Shown: piece after piece, positions 17,324 through 25,105 of the stretch
How positions within the stretch are numbered: position 1 is the first letter of the stretch
How the letters are laid out: each line of letters begins with the position of its first letter
From: Nocardioides sp. AX2bis
Lineage (GTDB): Bacteria > Actinomycetota > Actinomycetes > Propionibacteriales > Nocardioidaceae
Direction: 5' to 3'
NCBI RefSeq assembly: GCF_902506435.1
Contig: NZ_LR733215.1
Location: 400,138-447,544, forward strand
DNA length: 47,407 bases
The notes under the pieces: model-generated
The model's database searches: none
Seen by the model: the letters and a program-made list of their open reading frames with translations, nothing else
What the model was told of the DNA's origin: nothing
Made by a program: the position numbers and the translations under genes

Positions 17324-18021
17324 GCCGCGAGGAGGCGTACGCGCACTGGTCCCGGCTGCACGGCGGGCTCGACCCGCGGACGTCCTTCTGGGTCGCCGGG
17401 TGGGTGCGCCTGAGCCACGCCTGCGCGCGGCCGCTCGCGCGCCGCGGGGTGCGCCCGGACACCGTGACGGTCGTGGGCGTGCTGGTGACCGCGGTCGCGG
17501 CGGGCCTGGCGGCGCTCGGCGACGGGTGGCCGCTGGTCGCGCTGGTGGTCCTGGTCGGCGCCGCCGTGCTCGACGGCGTCGACGGTGCGCTGGCCGCGCA
17601 GACCGGCGCCGAGTCGGCGTGGGGGAGCGTCCTCGACCCGCTCGCCGACCGGGTGGCCGACCTGCTCGCGCTGCTCGCGCTGGTGGTGCTGGCCGGGCTC
17701 TCGGGGGCCGCGGTGGCGCTGGGGGTGGCCGCCGGGGCGCTCACGCTGCTGCTCGAGTCGGTGCGCTCCACCGCCCAGGTCGCCGGGATGTCCGGCCCGG
17801 GCGCGGTCACGGTCTGGGAGCGGCCGTCACGCGTGATCGTGGCGGCGTTCGGCTTCCTGGCCTGCGGCATCGCGTGGGCGGCCCGGCGGGCCGGGGTCGA
17901 GGTGCTGCCCGCGGTCGACCAGGCCGCGCTGGCGACCACCGCGCTCGCGGTCGCCGTCGCGCTCGGCGCCGCGGGGCTCGTACGCCTGCTCGTCGCCGTC
18001 CGCCGCGCCCTGCCGAGATGA
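17320..18021 (+). CDS. CDP-alcohol phosphatidyltransferase family membrane protein
   Basis: A 233-residue membrane protein with about six hydrophobic segments. The CDP-AP signature spans 85-110: D85..D88-G89..A92-A93, G102, D106 and D110, all four Asp present, but the usual Arg after the Ala is replaced by Ala93. Members transfer a phospho-alcohol from or to a CDP-lipid in phospholipid synthesis. The GTG start overlaps the crtI stop by GTGA. Its stop codon TGA lies inside the first unit of a 22-bp repeat array, so its last Pro-Arg is repeat-encoded. Its job in a carotenoid operon is unknown. Confidence 0.82.
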   Translation: MSREEAYAHWSRLHGGLDPRTSFWVAGWVRLSHACARPLARRGVRPDTVTVVGVLVTAVAAGLAALGDGWPLVALVVLVGAAVLDGVDGALAAQTGAESAWGSVLDPLADRVADLLALLALVVLAGLSGAAVALGVAAGALTLLLESVRSTAQVAGMSGPGAVTVWERPSRVIVAAFGFLACGIAWAARRAGVEVLPAVDQAALATTALAVAVALGAAGLVRLLVAVRRALPR

Positions 18022-18078
18022 CGCTCGCGGCGGGCCGAGATGACGCTCGCGGCGCCTCGAGATGACGGTTGCGGCGCT
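18013..18078 (+). repeat. 22-bp stop-coupled repeat array C-plus (2 units plus terminal unit)
   Basis: Units at 18013, 18035 and terminal unit at 18057. The TGA in the first unit (18019-18021) is the stop codon of the CDP-alcohol phosphatidyltransferase gene. It is head-to-head with array C-minus; the two terminal units form a 21-bp hairpin. Confidence 0.9.
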
Positions 18079-18104
18079 ACCCCGCGCCGCAACCGTCATC
18101 TCGA
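18057..18104. terminator. Bidirectional hairpin made by two terminal repeat units
   Basis: Arms 18057-18077 and 18084-18104 are perfectly complementary over 21 bp with a 6-nt loop TACCCC, between convergent genes. Two oppositely oriented repeat arrays meet here and together produce a terminator-like structure. Confidence 0.7.
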
Positions 18105-18148
18105 CTGTCCGCAAGCGTCATCTCGGCTGTCCGGAAGCGTCATCTCGG
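18083..18148 (-). repeat. 22-bp stop-coupled repeat array C-minus (2 units plus terminal unit)
   Basis: On the minus strand units occupy 18127-18148 and 18105-18126, with the terminal unit at 18083-18104. The first unit is translated as the tail of the CrtI/CrtD-like protein and the second supplies its TGA stop (18118-18120). The variants here read CTTCCGG or CTTGCGG instead of CTCGCGG. Confidence 0.9.
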
Positions 18149-19638
18149 CGGACGAGGTCGGCGACGATGCGGGCCGAGAGCATCACCAGGGGCAGGCCGC
18201 CGCCGGGGTGGGCGGACCCGCCGACCAGGTAGAGCCCGGGCACGGGGGAGCGGTTCGCGGGGCGCAGGAACGCCGCGCGGGCGCCGTTCGACGACGTGCC
18301 GTAGATCGAACCGCCCGGGGTCGAGGTACGCCGCTCCAGGTCGGCCGGGGTGAGCACGGTGCGGTGGCGCACCCGGTCGCGGACGTCGAGCCCGCGCTCG
18401 GCCATCAGGTCGAGGAGCCGGTCGGCGTACGCCTCCGCGAGCCCGGGCGCGTCCCAGTCCACGCCCGCGCCCCGACTCCCGTCGGGGTCGTGCCGCGGCG
18501 CGTTGACCAGCACGAACCACGCCCCGGTCTCCGGCCCGGGCACCACCGCGGGGTCGTCGGGAGCGGAGACGTAGACCGTCGGCCGCTCCACCGGCCGCGC
18601 CGGGCCGCGGCGCCCGAACACGGCGTCGAACTCCTCGTCGTAGTCCTCCGCGAACAGCACCTGGTGGTGCGGCTGGTCGGCCGGCGGGTCGTCGAGGGCG
18701 AGCAGCAGCACGAAGCCGGCCAGCGACGGCGTGGCCCGCGCGATCGACCGCCGGGCCCGGGCCGCGCGCCGTCCCGGCAGGAGGTGGCCGTACACCTCGG
18801 CGGCGTCGGCGTTGGCCACCACCACGTCGGCGTCCAGCGTGGTGCCGTCGGCCAGGCGTACGCCCGCGGCGCGACCGTCCGCCACCAGCACCTCGACCAC
18901 GCGCGCGCCCGTGCGCACCTCGCCGCCGAGCTCCTCCACCCGCGCCCGCAGGACCTCCGCGATCCGGCCCAGGCCGCCGGGGACGTACCAGGAGCCCCAC
19001 GCCTGCTCGGCCCACGGCACGGTGGCCAGGGCCGCGGGCGCGGCCCGCGGGTCGGAGCCGGTGTAGGTGGCGTACCGGTCGAGCAGCAACCGCAGCCGCG
19101 GGTCCTCCAGGTAGCGCGCGCCCAGCCCGCGCAGCGACCGCCACGGCGCCACCGTCGCCACGTCGCCCAGCCGCCGGGAGAGCCGCAGCATCCCGCGGGC
19201 GCTGATCGGCGACTCCAGGAAGGGGCCGCGGGTGACGTCCCAGACCGCCCGGGCGCGTCCGAGGAACGCGGTCCACTGGGCGCCGCGGCCGGGACCGAGG
19301 GCGGCGTCGAGCGCGGCCGGGACGTCGGCCAGGTCGCCGGGCAGGTCGAGCACGGTGCCGTCGGGGAAGGTGTAGCGGCAGGCCACCGCCAGCCGCCGCA
19401 GCTCGAGCACGTCGGCCAGCGGGGCGCCGGTCGCCGCGAACAGCTCCTCGAGCACCCACGGCATCGTCACCAGGGACGGTCCGGTGTCGAAGACGAACCC
19501 GTCGACGACCTCCGTCCCGAGCTTGCCGCCGACCGCGTCGGCCTGCTCCAGCACGACGACCTCGTGGCCGTCCGCGGCCAGCCGCGCGGCCGCCGCCAGG
19601 CCGCCCACGCCGGCGCCGACCACCACCACCCGGCTCAC
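18118..19638 (-). CDS. Second CrtI-family carotenoid oxidoreductase (CrtD-like desaturase)
   Basis: A 506-residue FAD-dependent enzyme of the phytoene-desaturase superfamily: dinucleotide fold VVVVGAGVGGLAAAARL at 4-20, EQADAVGGKLG, FDTGPSLVTMP and the C-terminal LYLVGGSAHPGGGLPLVMLSARIV. As crtI is already present and a CruF-like hydratase and CrtA-like oxygenase are coupled to it, a 3,4-desaturase (CrtD) role on the acyclic end is likely; this is inference. The GTG start overlaps the upstream glycosyltransferase stop (GTGA). The C-terminus ends RDDASGQPR, entirely repeat-encoded, with the stop in the second 22-bp unit. Confidence 0.88.
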   Translation of the reverse strand: MSRVVVVGAGVGGLAAAARLAADGHEVVVLEQADAVGGKLGTEVVDGFVFDTGPSLVTMPWVLEELFAATGAPLADVLELRRLAVACRYTFPDGTVLDLPGDLADVPAALDAALGPGRGAQWTAFLGRARAVWDVTRGPFLESPISARGMLRLSRRLGDVATVAPWRSLRGLGARYLEDPRLRLLLDRYATYTGSDPRAAPAALATVPWAEQAWGSWYVPGGLGRIAEVLRARVEELGGEVRTGARVVEVLVADGRAAGVRLADGTTLDADVVVANADAAEVYGHLLPGRRAARARRSIARATPSLAGFVLLLALDDPPADQPHHQVLFAEDYDEEFDAVFGRRGPARPVERPTVYVSAPDDPAVVPGPETGAWFVLVNAPRHDPDGSRGAGVDWDAPGLAEAYADRLLDLMAERGLDVRDRVRHRTVLTPADLERRTSTPGGSIYGTSSNGARAAFLRPANRSPVPGLYLVGGSAHPGGGLPLVMLSARIVADLVRRDDASGQPR

Positions 19639-20819
19639 GGACCCACCACCGCCGTCGACGCGACCGTCGACACCGCGCGGCCCTTCCACCGCAGCGTCCC
19701 CCGCCGGTGCCCGCGCAGCGAGTCCAGCACCAGCAGCCCGAGCGCGCCGACCGACACGGGGTGCGCCAGGGAGTCCCCGACCCGCCCGCCGGTGCGGCGC
19801 GCGACGAGGGCCCGGGAGGCGACGCCGGCGGCGTACCCGACCATCCCGGTGCGGGACCCGCCGAGGGCGGCCACCGCCGGCACGACGTGCGCCAGCCCGA
19901 GCAGCCCGACCACGCCGACGGCGCCGGCGGGGGAGCCGAAGGCTGCCCACAGCGACTTGGCGTAGCCCGCGCGCAGCTCCCGGCCGCCGTCGTACATCCG
20001 GCAGGTCGCCACGCCGCTGCCCTCCGCGACCCCGCCGCGCCCGCCGACGGCCTTGAGCGCGCGGAGCAGGGCGAGGTCCTCGAGCACCTCGCCGCGGACG
20101 GCGGCGTGCCCGCCCAGCCGGCGGTACGCGCCGGCGTCGACGGCCAGGAGCTGTCCGTTCGCGGCGCCGAGCGAGGGCCGCGCCGAGGTCTCGGCGAGCC
20201 CCAGCGGCAGGGTGCTCATCCAGGACCACTGCAGCAGCGGCTGCACGAGCCGCTCGGCCGTCCCCTCCGTCAGCTGCCGCGGGTAGGGGCAGACCAGGTC
20301 GAGGCCGGCGTCGCGGAGCAGGGCCACCGTGGCGGTGAGGGCGTACGGGGCCAGCCGCACGTCGGCGTCGACGAACACCAGCACCCCGACCTCCCCGACC
20401 TCCCCGGCCTCCCCGGCGTGCCGGGCCAGCTGGTGGCACGCCCACGGCTTGCCGAGCCACCCGGTCGGCAGCGGCGACCCGGCGACCACCTCGACCCGGG
20501 CGTCGCGCGCGGCGAGGTCGGCGAGCAGCCGGCCGGTGCCGTCGGTCGACGCGTCGTCGAGCACGACCAGCCGCGCCGGTCCGGGGTAGCGGTCCAGCGC
20601 GGTGAGCAGCGCCGCCACGCACCCGGTGACGTGCTCCTCCTCGTCGCGCACCGGCAGCAGCACGCAGACCGGCTCCGGCGCCGGGTCCGCGGTGCGGTCG
20701 GGCGTCCGCACGCGGCGCAGGTTGTCGACGGTCAGCGCCAGCGACGCGACGGCGAGCGCGGTGCCGACCCGCACCGTCACCCCCCGCACCGCCGCCCCTG
20801 CCGTACGCCCGGGCCTCAC
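19635..20819 (-). CDS. Family 2 glycosyltransferase, probably carotenoid glycosyltransferase
   Basis: A 394-residue membrane-associated GT-A enzyme: N-terminal hydrophobic segment, LPVRDEEEHV (55-64), LVVLDDASTDGT (84-95), the metal-binding DAD at 151-153 in VFVDADVRLAP, a QWSW segment at 197-200, and C-terminal hydrophobic helices. Context (CruF-like hydratase immediately upstream, CrtD-like downstream) suggests transfer of a sugar to a carotenoid hydroxyl, comparable to CruG/CruC (inference). The start is a GTG overlapping the cruF stop by GTGA; later GTG codons at 20789 and 20780 are possible. A short 9-nt tandem repeat encodes GEAGEVGEVG at about 136-145. Confidence 0.82.
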   Translation of the reverse strand: MRPGRTAGAAVRGVTVRVGTALAVASLALTVDNLRRVRTPDRTADPAPEPVCVLLPVRDEEEHVTGCVAALLTALDRYPGPARLVVLDDASTDGTGRLLADLAARDARVEVVAGSPLPTGWLGKPWACHQLARHAGEAGEVGEVGVLVFVDADVRLAPYALTATVALLRDAGLDLVCPYPRQLTEGTAERLVQPLLQWSWMSTLPLGLAETSARPSLGAANGQLLAVDAGAYRRLGGHAAVRGEVLEDLALLRALKAVGGRGGVAEGSGVATCRMYDGGRELRAGYAKSLWAAFGSPAGAVGVVGLLGLAHVVPAVAALGGSRTGMVGYAAGVASRALVARRTGGRVGDSLAHPVSVGALGLLVLDSLRGHRRGTLRWKGRAVSTVASTAVVGP

Positions 20820-21649
20820 CGGCGCCGCTCGCGCACCAGCGCGACGACCAGCGGCCACGCCACCAGGCCCATCAGCACGGCCCCGACCAGCGCGACCGGC
20901 GGGCGCCCGAAGAACACCGCGTGGGCCAGCACGGAGGAGAAGTACGTCCACAGGTAGATCGTGAGCGGCACCGCGTCGGGCGCCGCGCCACGCGCGTCGT
21001 GGCCGCGGCCGGTGCCGCGCGGCACGAGCCGGTCCAGCAGCGCGACCACGACCAGCGAGACCACCAGCCACCCGGCGAAGTTGGTCAGCGGGATGCCCTC
21101 CACGCCGGGCAGCGCCGGCGTCGGGTCCTCCCACGCCCAGTGGCCCGCGTCGACCATCTGCGGGTCGAGGAAGACGTCCCAGGCGGTCAGGGCGCAGGCC
21201 CCGACCACCGCAGTCGCCACCCGGCCGCGGGCCCCGACCAGTCGGCGGGCCACGGCCAGCGCCGGCCACGCCATCATCACCCAGGCCAGCGGCACCAGCA
21301 CGGGGACGTCGGCGACCTCGGCGCCGAGCGTCCCGGTGTAGTCGTAGTCGCCGAACGGCAAGCCCGTGCGCACCCCGACCGCCTCCGCGACCAGCCCGAC
21401 CCCGCCGGCCCCGGCGAGCACGGACGCGGCGACCGCCGGCCCGAAGCGCACCGCCGCGTCGGCGACCGCGGCCGCCGAGAACAGCACCACGCTGGCCACG
21501 GTGAGGCCGAGCGTGCCGCCGCCGGTGAGCGGGAAGGCGATCTGGACCAGGACGCCGGCCGCGGCCAGCACCCACGGCACCGCCCGCGGCGGCTGGGGCG
21601 GCAGCGGTCGGGTCGCGATCGTGTGGGGGGCCCGGCTCGACGCGCTCAC
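20816..21649 (-). CDS. cruF: CruF-like carotenoid 1,2-hydratase family membrane protein
   Basis: A 277-residue polytopic membrane protein of the COG2324 carotenoid biosynthesis family, with the conserved GLPFGDYDYT, TAWDVFLDPQMV..GHWAWED and GIPLTNFAGW segments. CruF hydrates the psi end of gamma-carotene or lycopene, giving a 1-hydroxyl that can be glycosylated. It is coupled by GTGA overlaps to the CrtA-like gene upstream and the glycosyltransferase downstream, which fits that order of reactions. COG2324 also contains bisanhydrobacterioruberin hydratases, so the exact substrate is open. Confidence 0.83.
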   Translation of the reverse strand: MSASSRAPHTIATRPLPPQPPRAVPWVLAAAGVLVQIAFPLTGGGTLGLTVASVVLFSAAAVADAAVRFGPAVAASVLAGAGGVGLVAEAVGVRTGLPFGDYDYTGTLGAEVADVPVLVPLAWVMMAWPALAVARRLVGARGRVATAVVGACALTAWDVFLDPQMVDAGHWAWEDPTPALPGVEGIPLTNFAGWLVVSLVVVALLDRLVPRGTGRGHDARGAAPDAVPLTIYLWTYFSSVLAHAVFFGRPPVALVGAVLMGLVAWPLVVALVRERRR

Positions 21650-22323
21650 GGGGTCTGCCCCCCGAGCGTGCCGCGCACGTCGAGCACGGCGAGGCGGGTG
21701 AACAGCTCCTCGGCGTACCAGCGCTCGGGCTGGGTCCGGGCGATCGCGTCGCGGTGCGCGGCGTCGCGGTAGGCGTAGGCCACCACGTCGGCCGAGGAGC
21801 GCCACAGCGAGAACGTGCCCTGCAGGCCGACGGGGGCCTCGCCCACGCCGAGCGCGAGCCGCAGTCCGTCGGCCGCGTGCAGGCCGGTGACCACCGGGGG
21901 CACCGCCCGCCAGAAGGACAGCGCCCGGGTCGGTCGGAGCCGGGCGCGGGTGATCGCGGCGACCGGTCCGTCCCAGCCGGGACGCGGCACGGCCTCGAAG
22001 GGCTGCCGGCCCGACCACAGCCCCCGGGCGGTCAGCGGCGACATCCGCACCCGCAGCTCCTCGGTCGACCCGGTCCGCCAGGCGCGGGCGACGCGGCCGG
22101 CGTCGCCGGCGTCCGCCGCCGCCTCGTCGTCCCACACGGTCAGCAGCGCCCACCGGTGCGGGTCGGCGTCGCGCGGGGTGAAGGTGCGCGCCGAACCGGT
22201 GCCGAGCAGCTTGGCGAAGCGCAGGCCGGGCGTGCCCCGCAGCGCGCGGCGGCCGGTGGCCATCCGGCCCAGCGCGGGCAGCACCCGCGGCGTGCCCCAG
22301 ACGTGCAGGTCGACGACGCTCAC
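21646..22323 (-). CDS. crtA: CrtA-like spheroidene monooxygenase family protein
   Basis: A 225-residue protein with CrtA-family features: an N-terminal LHVWGTPRVLPALGRM, GTGSARTFTPRDADPHRWALLTVWDDE, SFWRAVPPV and GVGEAPVGLQGTFSLW. CrtA introduces a 2-keto group into acyclic carotenoid ends using oxygen and a heme; related actinobacterial proteins are mostly uncharacterised. It sits inside the coupled minus-strand operon, with GTGA overlaps at both ends. An alternative is a general ABM-like monooxygenase, but the context makes a carotenoid role likely. Confidence 0.8.
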   Translation of the reverse strand: MSVVDLHVWGTPRVLPALGRMATGRRALRGTPGLRFAKLLGTGSARTFTPRDADPHRWALLTVWDDEAAADAGDAGRVARAWRTGSTEELRVRMSPLTARGLWSGRQPFEAVPRPGWDGPVAAITRARLRPTRALSFWRAVPPVVTGLHAADGLRLALGVGEAPVGLQGTFSLWRSSADVVAYAYRDAAHRDAIARTQPERWYAEELFTRLAVLDVRGTLGGQTP

Positions 22324-23192
22324 GCCCGGCCACCGCCGTCGGTCCGGGGGCTGCGCGCGACGCGCTCCTCGAGCGCCCGGGTGGCCAGCCAACCGAGCAG
22401 CAGGAACGTGTGCAGCACGAAGAGCCACAGCCCGACGGCCACGACGCCCCCGGCGACGCCGAGCCCGCCGTACGGGACCCCGACGTCGACCGGGAGCGAG
22501 AGGAAGAGCTGGAAGCCGTGCAGGAAGCCGGCCAGGAACGCGCCGGTGGCCATCCCGCCGAGGACCGCGACCCAGGTGCGCGGCGGGTCGGGCAGGATCA
22601 CCCGGAACGACCAGGCGAGCAGCACGGCCAGGACGAGCCACAGCAGGGTGAAGCCGACCACGACGCGCAGCACCAAGTCGCCGGCGCCGCCGCCGCCGCC
22701 CTCGGGCGCCAGCGGGACGAGCAGGTCGCCGACCAGCAGCAGCGGCCACGCGAGGGCGGGCAGCACGAGCGCCGGCGCCAGCGCGAGCACGCGCGCCCGC
22801 CACGCCGGGAACCGCGGCGGGTCCGGGTCCGGCACGAGCGCGGTGGCGGCGCGGCGCAGCCCCTCGCCGTAGAACGACGCCGGGAACAGCACCACCACCG
22901 CGCCGAGGAGGCCGAGGTGCGTGCCGGCGGCGACCAGGGCGTCGTACGCCGGCCGCCCGCCCATGTCCGGCGGGACCAGGACCCGCAGCCGCGCCCACCG
23001 CTCCTCGGCTCCGTCCGCGCCGGTGCCCCACGAGGTCGTCCACAGCACGAGCAGCAGCCAGGCCACGACCGCGATCCCGGCGTAGTAGGTCAGCGTGGCC
23101 GAGGCGCCGGCCAGGTCCCGGCCGGACAGCCCACGCCCGGTGCCCGCGACCAGGGCGCGGCCCTCGGCGACGGCGGTGCGCGTCACACCCAC
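22320..23192 (-). CDS. YihY/virulence factor BrkB family membrane protein
   Basis: A protein of about 290 residues with six hydrophobic segments and the YihY layout: ASATLTYYAGIAVVAWLLL near the N-terminus, LFPASFYGEGLRRAA in the middle, and a paired-helix C-terminus. The family's function is unknown; it is an integral inner-membrane protein. Start uncertain: GTG at 23192 has a GGGGA element upstream, and GTG at 23186 is the alternative. It is the promoter-proximal gene of the coupled operon leading to CrtA, CruF, GT2 and CrtD, suggesting a membrane or transport partner for carotenoid synthesis (inference). Only 42 bp separate it from divergent crtYc. Confidence 0.75.
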   Translation of the reverse strand: MGVTRTAVAEGRALVAGTGRGLSGRDLAGASATLTYYAGIAVVAWLLLVLWTTSWGTGADGAEERWARLRVLVPPDMGGRPAYDALVAAGTHLGLLGAVVVLFPASFYGEGLRRAATALVPDPDPPRFPAWRARVLALAPALVLPALAWPLLLVGDLLVPLAPEGGGGGAGDLVLRVVVGFTLLWLVLAVLLAWSFRVILPDPPRTWVAVLGGMATGAFLAGFLHGFQLFLSLPVDVGVPYGGLGVAGGVVAVGLWLFVLHTFLLLGWLATRALEERVARSPRTDGGGRA

Positions 23193-23234
23193 GCGGGTCC
23201 CCGGACGTTGCGCGGGTGGGGGAGGCTGGGCGTC

Positions 23235-23591
23235 ATGCGGGAGCTCACGTACGTCGCGATGCTGGTGTTCGTGCTGGTGGCGACGCTGCCGCTCGAGCTG
23301 CTGCTCGGGATCCGGGTGTACGCCCGGGCCCGCCGGCTCGCGCTGGTGCTCCTCTGCGCCGGCCTGCCTTTCGCGCTCTGGGACGTGGCGGCCACCCGCG
23401 CCGGGCACTGGCGGTTCGACACCACGCAGACCCTCGGCGTCGTGCTGCCGGGGGGCCTGCCGCTGGAGGAGTGGATGTTCTTCGTGGTCGTGCCGCTGGC
23501 CTCGGTCATGACGCTCGAGGCCGTGCGCGCGGTGCGCGGCTGGACGGTCGGCGACGAGCCGGCGCAGGACGGGCAGGGGGAGGGCCGGTGA
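23235..23591 (+). CDS. crtYc: Lycopene cyclase subunit CrtYc
   Basis: A 118-residue membrane protein with one lycopene-cyclase domain: ELTYVAMLVFVLVATLPLELLL, ALWDVAATRAGHWRFD, and the PLEEWMFFVVVPL motif that carries the conserved Glu pair. Actinobacterial heterodimeric cyclases pair this with CrtYd to close beta- or epsilon-ionone rings on lycopene. A GGAGG element lies about 9 nt before the ATG. It is coupled to crtYd by GTGA. C50-carotenoid cyclases (CrtYe/f) are homologous; no lycopene elongase gene is seen here, so C40 chemistry is more likely. Confidence 0.9.
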   Translation: MRELTYVAMLVFVLVATLPLELLLGIRVYARARRLALVLLCAGLPFALWDVAATRAGHWRFDTTQTLGVVLPGGLPLEEWMFFVVVPLASVMTLEAVRAVRGWTVGDEPAQDGQGEGR

Positions 23592-23983
23592 CGTACACCG
23601 CTGCCGCCCTGCTCGGCGTCGCCGTCACGGTCGTGCTCGACCTGGTGGTGCTGCGGACCCGGCTGCTGACCCGCAAGGCCTTCTGGGCGTCGTACGCGAT
23701 CGTCGTCGTCTTCCAGCTGCTCACCAACGAGTGGCTGACCTCGCGCGGGGTGGTGCTGTACGACGAGGCCGCGATCTGGGGCCCGCGGATCGGGCACGCG
23801 CCGGTCGAGGACCTCCTCTTCGGCTTCGGGCTGGTCGTGCAGTCGATGGTGTGGTGGGTCTGGTGGGGTCGGCGCGGCGTGCAGCCCGTGCCGGGACCGG
23901 GGCCCTCGCCGGCGCTGCGCAGGCTCGCCGGGAGGCTCGGTGGCGGGCGGGTCACGCGGCCCGCCACGCGCAGGCCGAGCTGA
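23588..23983 (+). CDS. crtYd: Lycopene cyclase subunit CrtYd
   Basis: A 131-residue membrane protein, partner of CrtYc: TRKAFWASYAIVVVFQLLTNEWLT, VVLYDEAAIWGPRIGHAPVEDLLFGFGLV and a Trp-rich last helix. The APVEDLLF segment corresponds to the P-x-E-(E/D)-x-x-F motif of the domain. The GTG start overlaps the crtYc stop. The last 32 nt overlap the 3' end of the convergent GGPP synthase gene, which encodes the basic tail after the last helix. Confidence 0.9.
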   Translation: MTYTAAALLGVAVTVVLDLVVLRTRLLTRKAFWASYAIVVVFQLLTNEWLTSRGVVLYDEAAIWGPRIGHAPVEDLLFGFGLVVQSMVWWVWWGRRGVQPVPGPGPSPALRRLAGRLGGGRVTRPATRRPS

Positions 23984-25043
23984 GGTCGTCGAGCGCCGAG
24001 CGCGAGCCGTCGTCCAGCGGCAGGGTGGACAGGTCGGCCGCCGCGGCGGTGACCAGCTCGGTGATCCGGGCCTCGACCCGGGCCAGCGCCCCGCTGTCGA
24101 CGAGGACCTCGCGGACCTCGGCGAGGCCGTCGACGTCGACCTCCGGGTCGCCGAGGTGGCGGCCCAGGGCGGCGCGCTGGCCGGGGGTGGCGGCCTCCTC
24201 GGCCCAGGCCACCAGGAGCGTCCGCTTGCCCTCGCGCACGTCGTCGACGACCGGCTTCCCGGTCACCGCGGGGTCGCCGAACACGCCCAGCACGTCGTCG
24301 CGCAGCTGGAACGCCTCGCCGACGGCCAGGCCGAAGGAGGCCAGGGCGTCGAGCACCTCGGGGCAGGCACCGGCCAGGGTGGCGCCGAGGGCCAGCGGGT
24401 GCTCGACGGTGTACTTCGCGCTCTTGTAGCGCAGCACCCGCACCGAGGTGGCCGCCGAGCTGACGGCGCGGGAGTGGGAGAGGACGTCGAGGTACTGCCC
24501 GGCGAGCACCTGGTCGCGCATCCGCGACCACACCGCGCGGGCGGCCGGGCCCTCGTCACCGGCGCGGGCGACCGCCTCGGCCGCGAGGTCGTCGGACCAG
24601 GTCAGGCACAGGTCGCCGACGAGCACCGCGACCGCGCTGCCGTACGCCTCGGGGTCGCCGCCGAGGCCCGCCGCGGCGTGGCGGTCGGCGAAGGTGCGGT
24701 GCACCGTCGGCAGGCCGCGGCGGTCGTCGCTGCGGTCCATCAGGTCGTCGTGGACCAGGGCCGCGAGGTGGAAGAGCTCGAGCGCCGCGGCGGCCTCGAC
24801 GGCGCCGTCGACGAGGTCCCCGCCGGTGGCCGCGCGGGCGCCCCACAAGCAGAAGGCGGCGCGCAGCCGCTTGCCCCCGCTGACCGCGCCGTCCAGGACG
24901 TCGACCAGCGGGCCCAGCTCGGGACCGACCTCGGCCAGCACCCGAGCCCTCCCGGCGACGTGGGAGCACAGCAGCGCGTCGACGGCCGCCATGGCGGCGG
25001 GGTCGAGGTCGCGCGGCCGGACGGCCGCACCGGGACGGGGCAC
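23952..25043 (-). CDS. crtE: Geranylgeranyl diphosphate synthase (polyprenyl synthetase)
   Basis: Makes the C20 GGPP used by CrtB. The 363-residue protein has the first Asp-rich motif DDLMD at 99-103, GKRLR at 57-61 and the second motif DDVLG at 249-253 (last Asp replaced by Gly, as is common in actinobacterial IdsA-type enzymes), plus GKPVVDDVREGKRTLL. The GTG start has only a weak purine stretch upstream. Convergent overlap with crtYd. The IdsA/CrtE distinction cannot be made by eye, but the location supports carotenoid supply. Confidence 0.92.
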   Translation of the reverse strand: MPRPGAAVRPRDLDPAAMAAVDALLCSHVAGRARVLAEVGPELGPLVDVLDGAVSGGKRLRAAFCLWGARAATGGDLVDGAVEAAAALELFHLAALVHDDLMDRSDDRRGLPTVHRTFADRHAAAGLGGDPEAYGSAVAVLVGDLCLTWSDDLAAEAVARAGDEGPAARAVWSRMRDQVLAGQYLDVLSHSRAVSSAATSVRVLRYKSAKYTVEHPLALGATLAGACPEVLDALASFGLAVGEAFQLRDDVLGVFGDPAVTGKPVVDDVREGKRTLLVAWAEEAATPGQRAALGRHLGDPEVDVDGLAEVREVLVDSGALARVEARITELVTAAAADLSTLPLDDGSRSALDDLSSACAWRAA

Positions 25044-25105
25044 CCCTGAACGCTACGCAGCCGCACGAGGCCCACCCCCACCCTCGCAGGTATGTCTGCG
25101 GCCCC

